Positions 60,790 through 64,000 of a stretch of DNA of 64,000 bases are shown piece after piece (the first letter of the stretch is position 1; every line of letters begins with the position of its first letter). The notes below the pieces were generated by a model. The model worked only from the letters and a program-made list of their open reading frames with translations, was not told where the DNA came from and did not search any database. This DNA comes from an archaeon GW2011_AR15. GTDB lineage: Archaea > Nanobdellota > Nanobdellia > Woesearchaeales > GW2011-AR15. The translations under genes and the position numbers were made by a program. The stretch covers positions 974,952 through 1,038,951 of the forward strand of contig CP010425.1 in assembly GCA_000830295.1 (NCBI GenBank), given 5' to 3'.

Positions 60790-64000
<3,211 letters not shown>

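Overview
The window is chromosomal DNA of an archaeon, most likely a member of the DPANN group close to Woesearchaeota/Pacearchaeota. The archaeal assignment is firm: RNA polymerase genes split as rpoH-rpoB''-rpoB'-rpoA'-rpoA'', ribosomal proteins eL42, eL39, eL31 and eS19, Orc1/Cdc6, GINS, Kae1, archaeal LonB, thermosome, archease, DtdA, Elp3, a histone-fold protein, and TATA boxes of the type TTTAAATA about 25-30 bases upstream of start codons that mostly lack a leader. The DPANN placement is inference. It rests on the bacterial-type MetK, GlyA and phosphoglycerate mutase, many small lineage-restricted coiled-coil proteins, and single scattered housekeeping genes instead of long biosynthetic operons.

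Layout. 1-9.4 kb: an XRE-CBS regulator divergent from metK with a palindrome between them, an M16 peptidase, a 1092-residue secreted beta-helix protein, and an MNT-HEPN toxin-antitoxin-like pair with its own operator-like palindrome. 9.4-18 kb: coiled-coil proteins, a LysM/lytic-transglycosylase-like protein, an alpha-L-fucosidase-like GH29 enzyme, Kae1, an Lrp regulator, an orphan PstB, Orc1/Cdc6, GINS and eL42. 18-26 kb: MTA phosphorylase, a free-standing NFACT-R protein, a CRM-domain protein, intron-containing tRNA-Ser, an AI-2E-type permease, DtdA, a papain-fold protein and phosphoglycerate mutase. 26-38.7 kb: a long coiled-coil protein, LonB, a degenerate cis-prenyltransferase, Elp3, DUF211 plus a VIT-like transporter, an RNA m5C methyltransferase, and a Tat-signal protein resembling erythromycin-esterase/ChaN folds. 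38.7-49.4 kb: a 54-residue histone-fold protein, a Kef-type antiporter, GluRS, MutL with an endonuclease motif, GlyA, APRT, an aldo-keto reductase and a Na+/Ca2+ exchanger. 49.4-64 kb: thermosome, archease, eS19-eL39-eL31, ArgRS, a structured RNA candidate, tRNA-Asp (two introns), tRNA-Lys (one intron) and the RNA polymerase operon, which runs off the end.

How the genes fit together. MetK makes S-adenosylmethionine. MTA phosphorylase and APRT could return its by-product adenine to AMP. tRNA biology is well represented: Kae1 (t6A), Elp3 (U34 modification), an m5C methyltransferase, DtdA, GluRS, ArgRS, and archease, which activates the RtcB ligase that joins spliced tRNA halves. This fits with all three tRNA genes here carrying introns.

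Most notable observations. (1) Two of the conserved RNA polymerase zinc sites, in A' and B', have lost most of their ligands. (2) tRNA-Asp has a second intron inside the T-loop. (3) A structured RNA candidate with its own TATA box precedes the tRNAs. (4) Two small hairpin-bearing insertions of about 86 and 94 bp each duplicate the 3' end of the adjacent gene. (5) The XRE-CBS/metK divergent promoter carries a palindrome that suggests SAM-responsive control.
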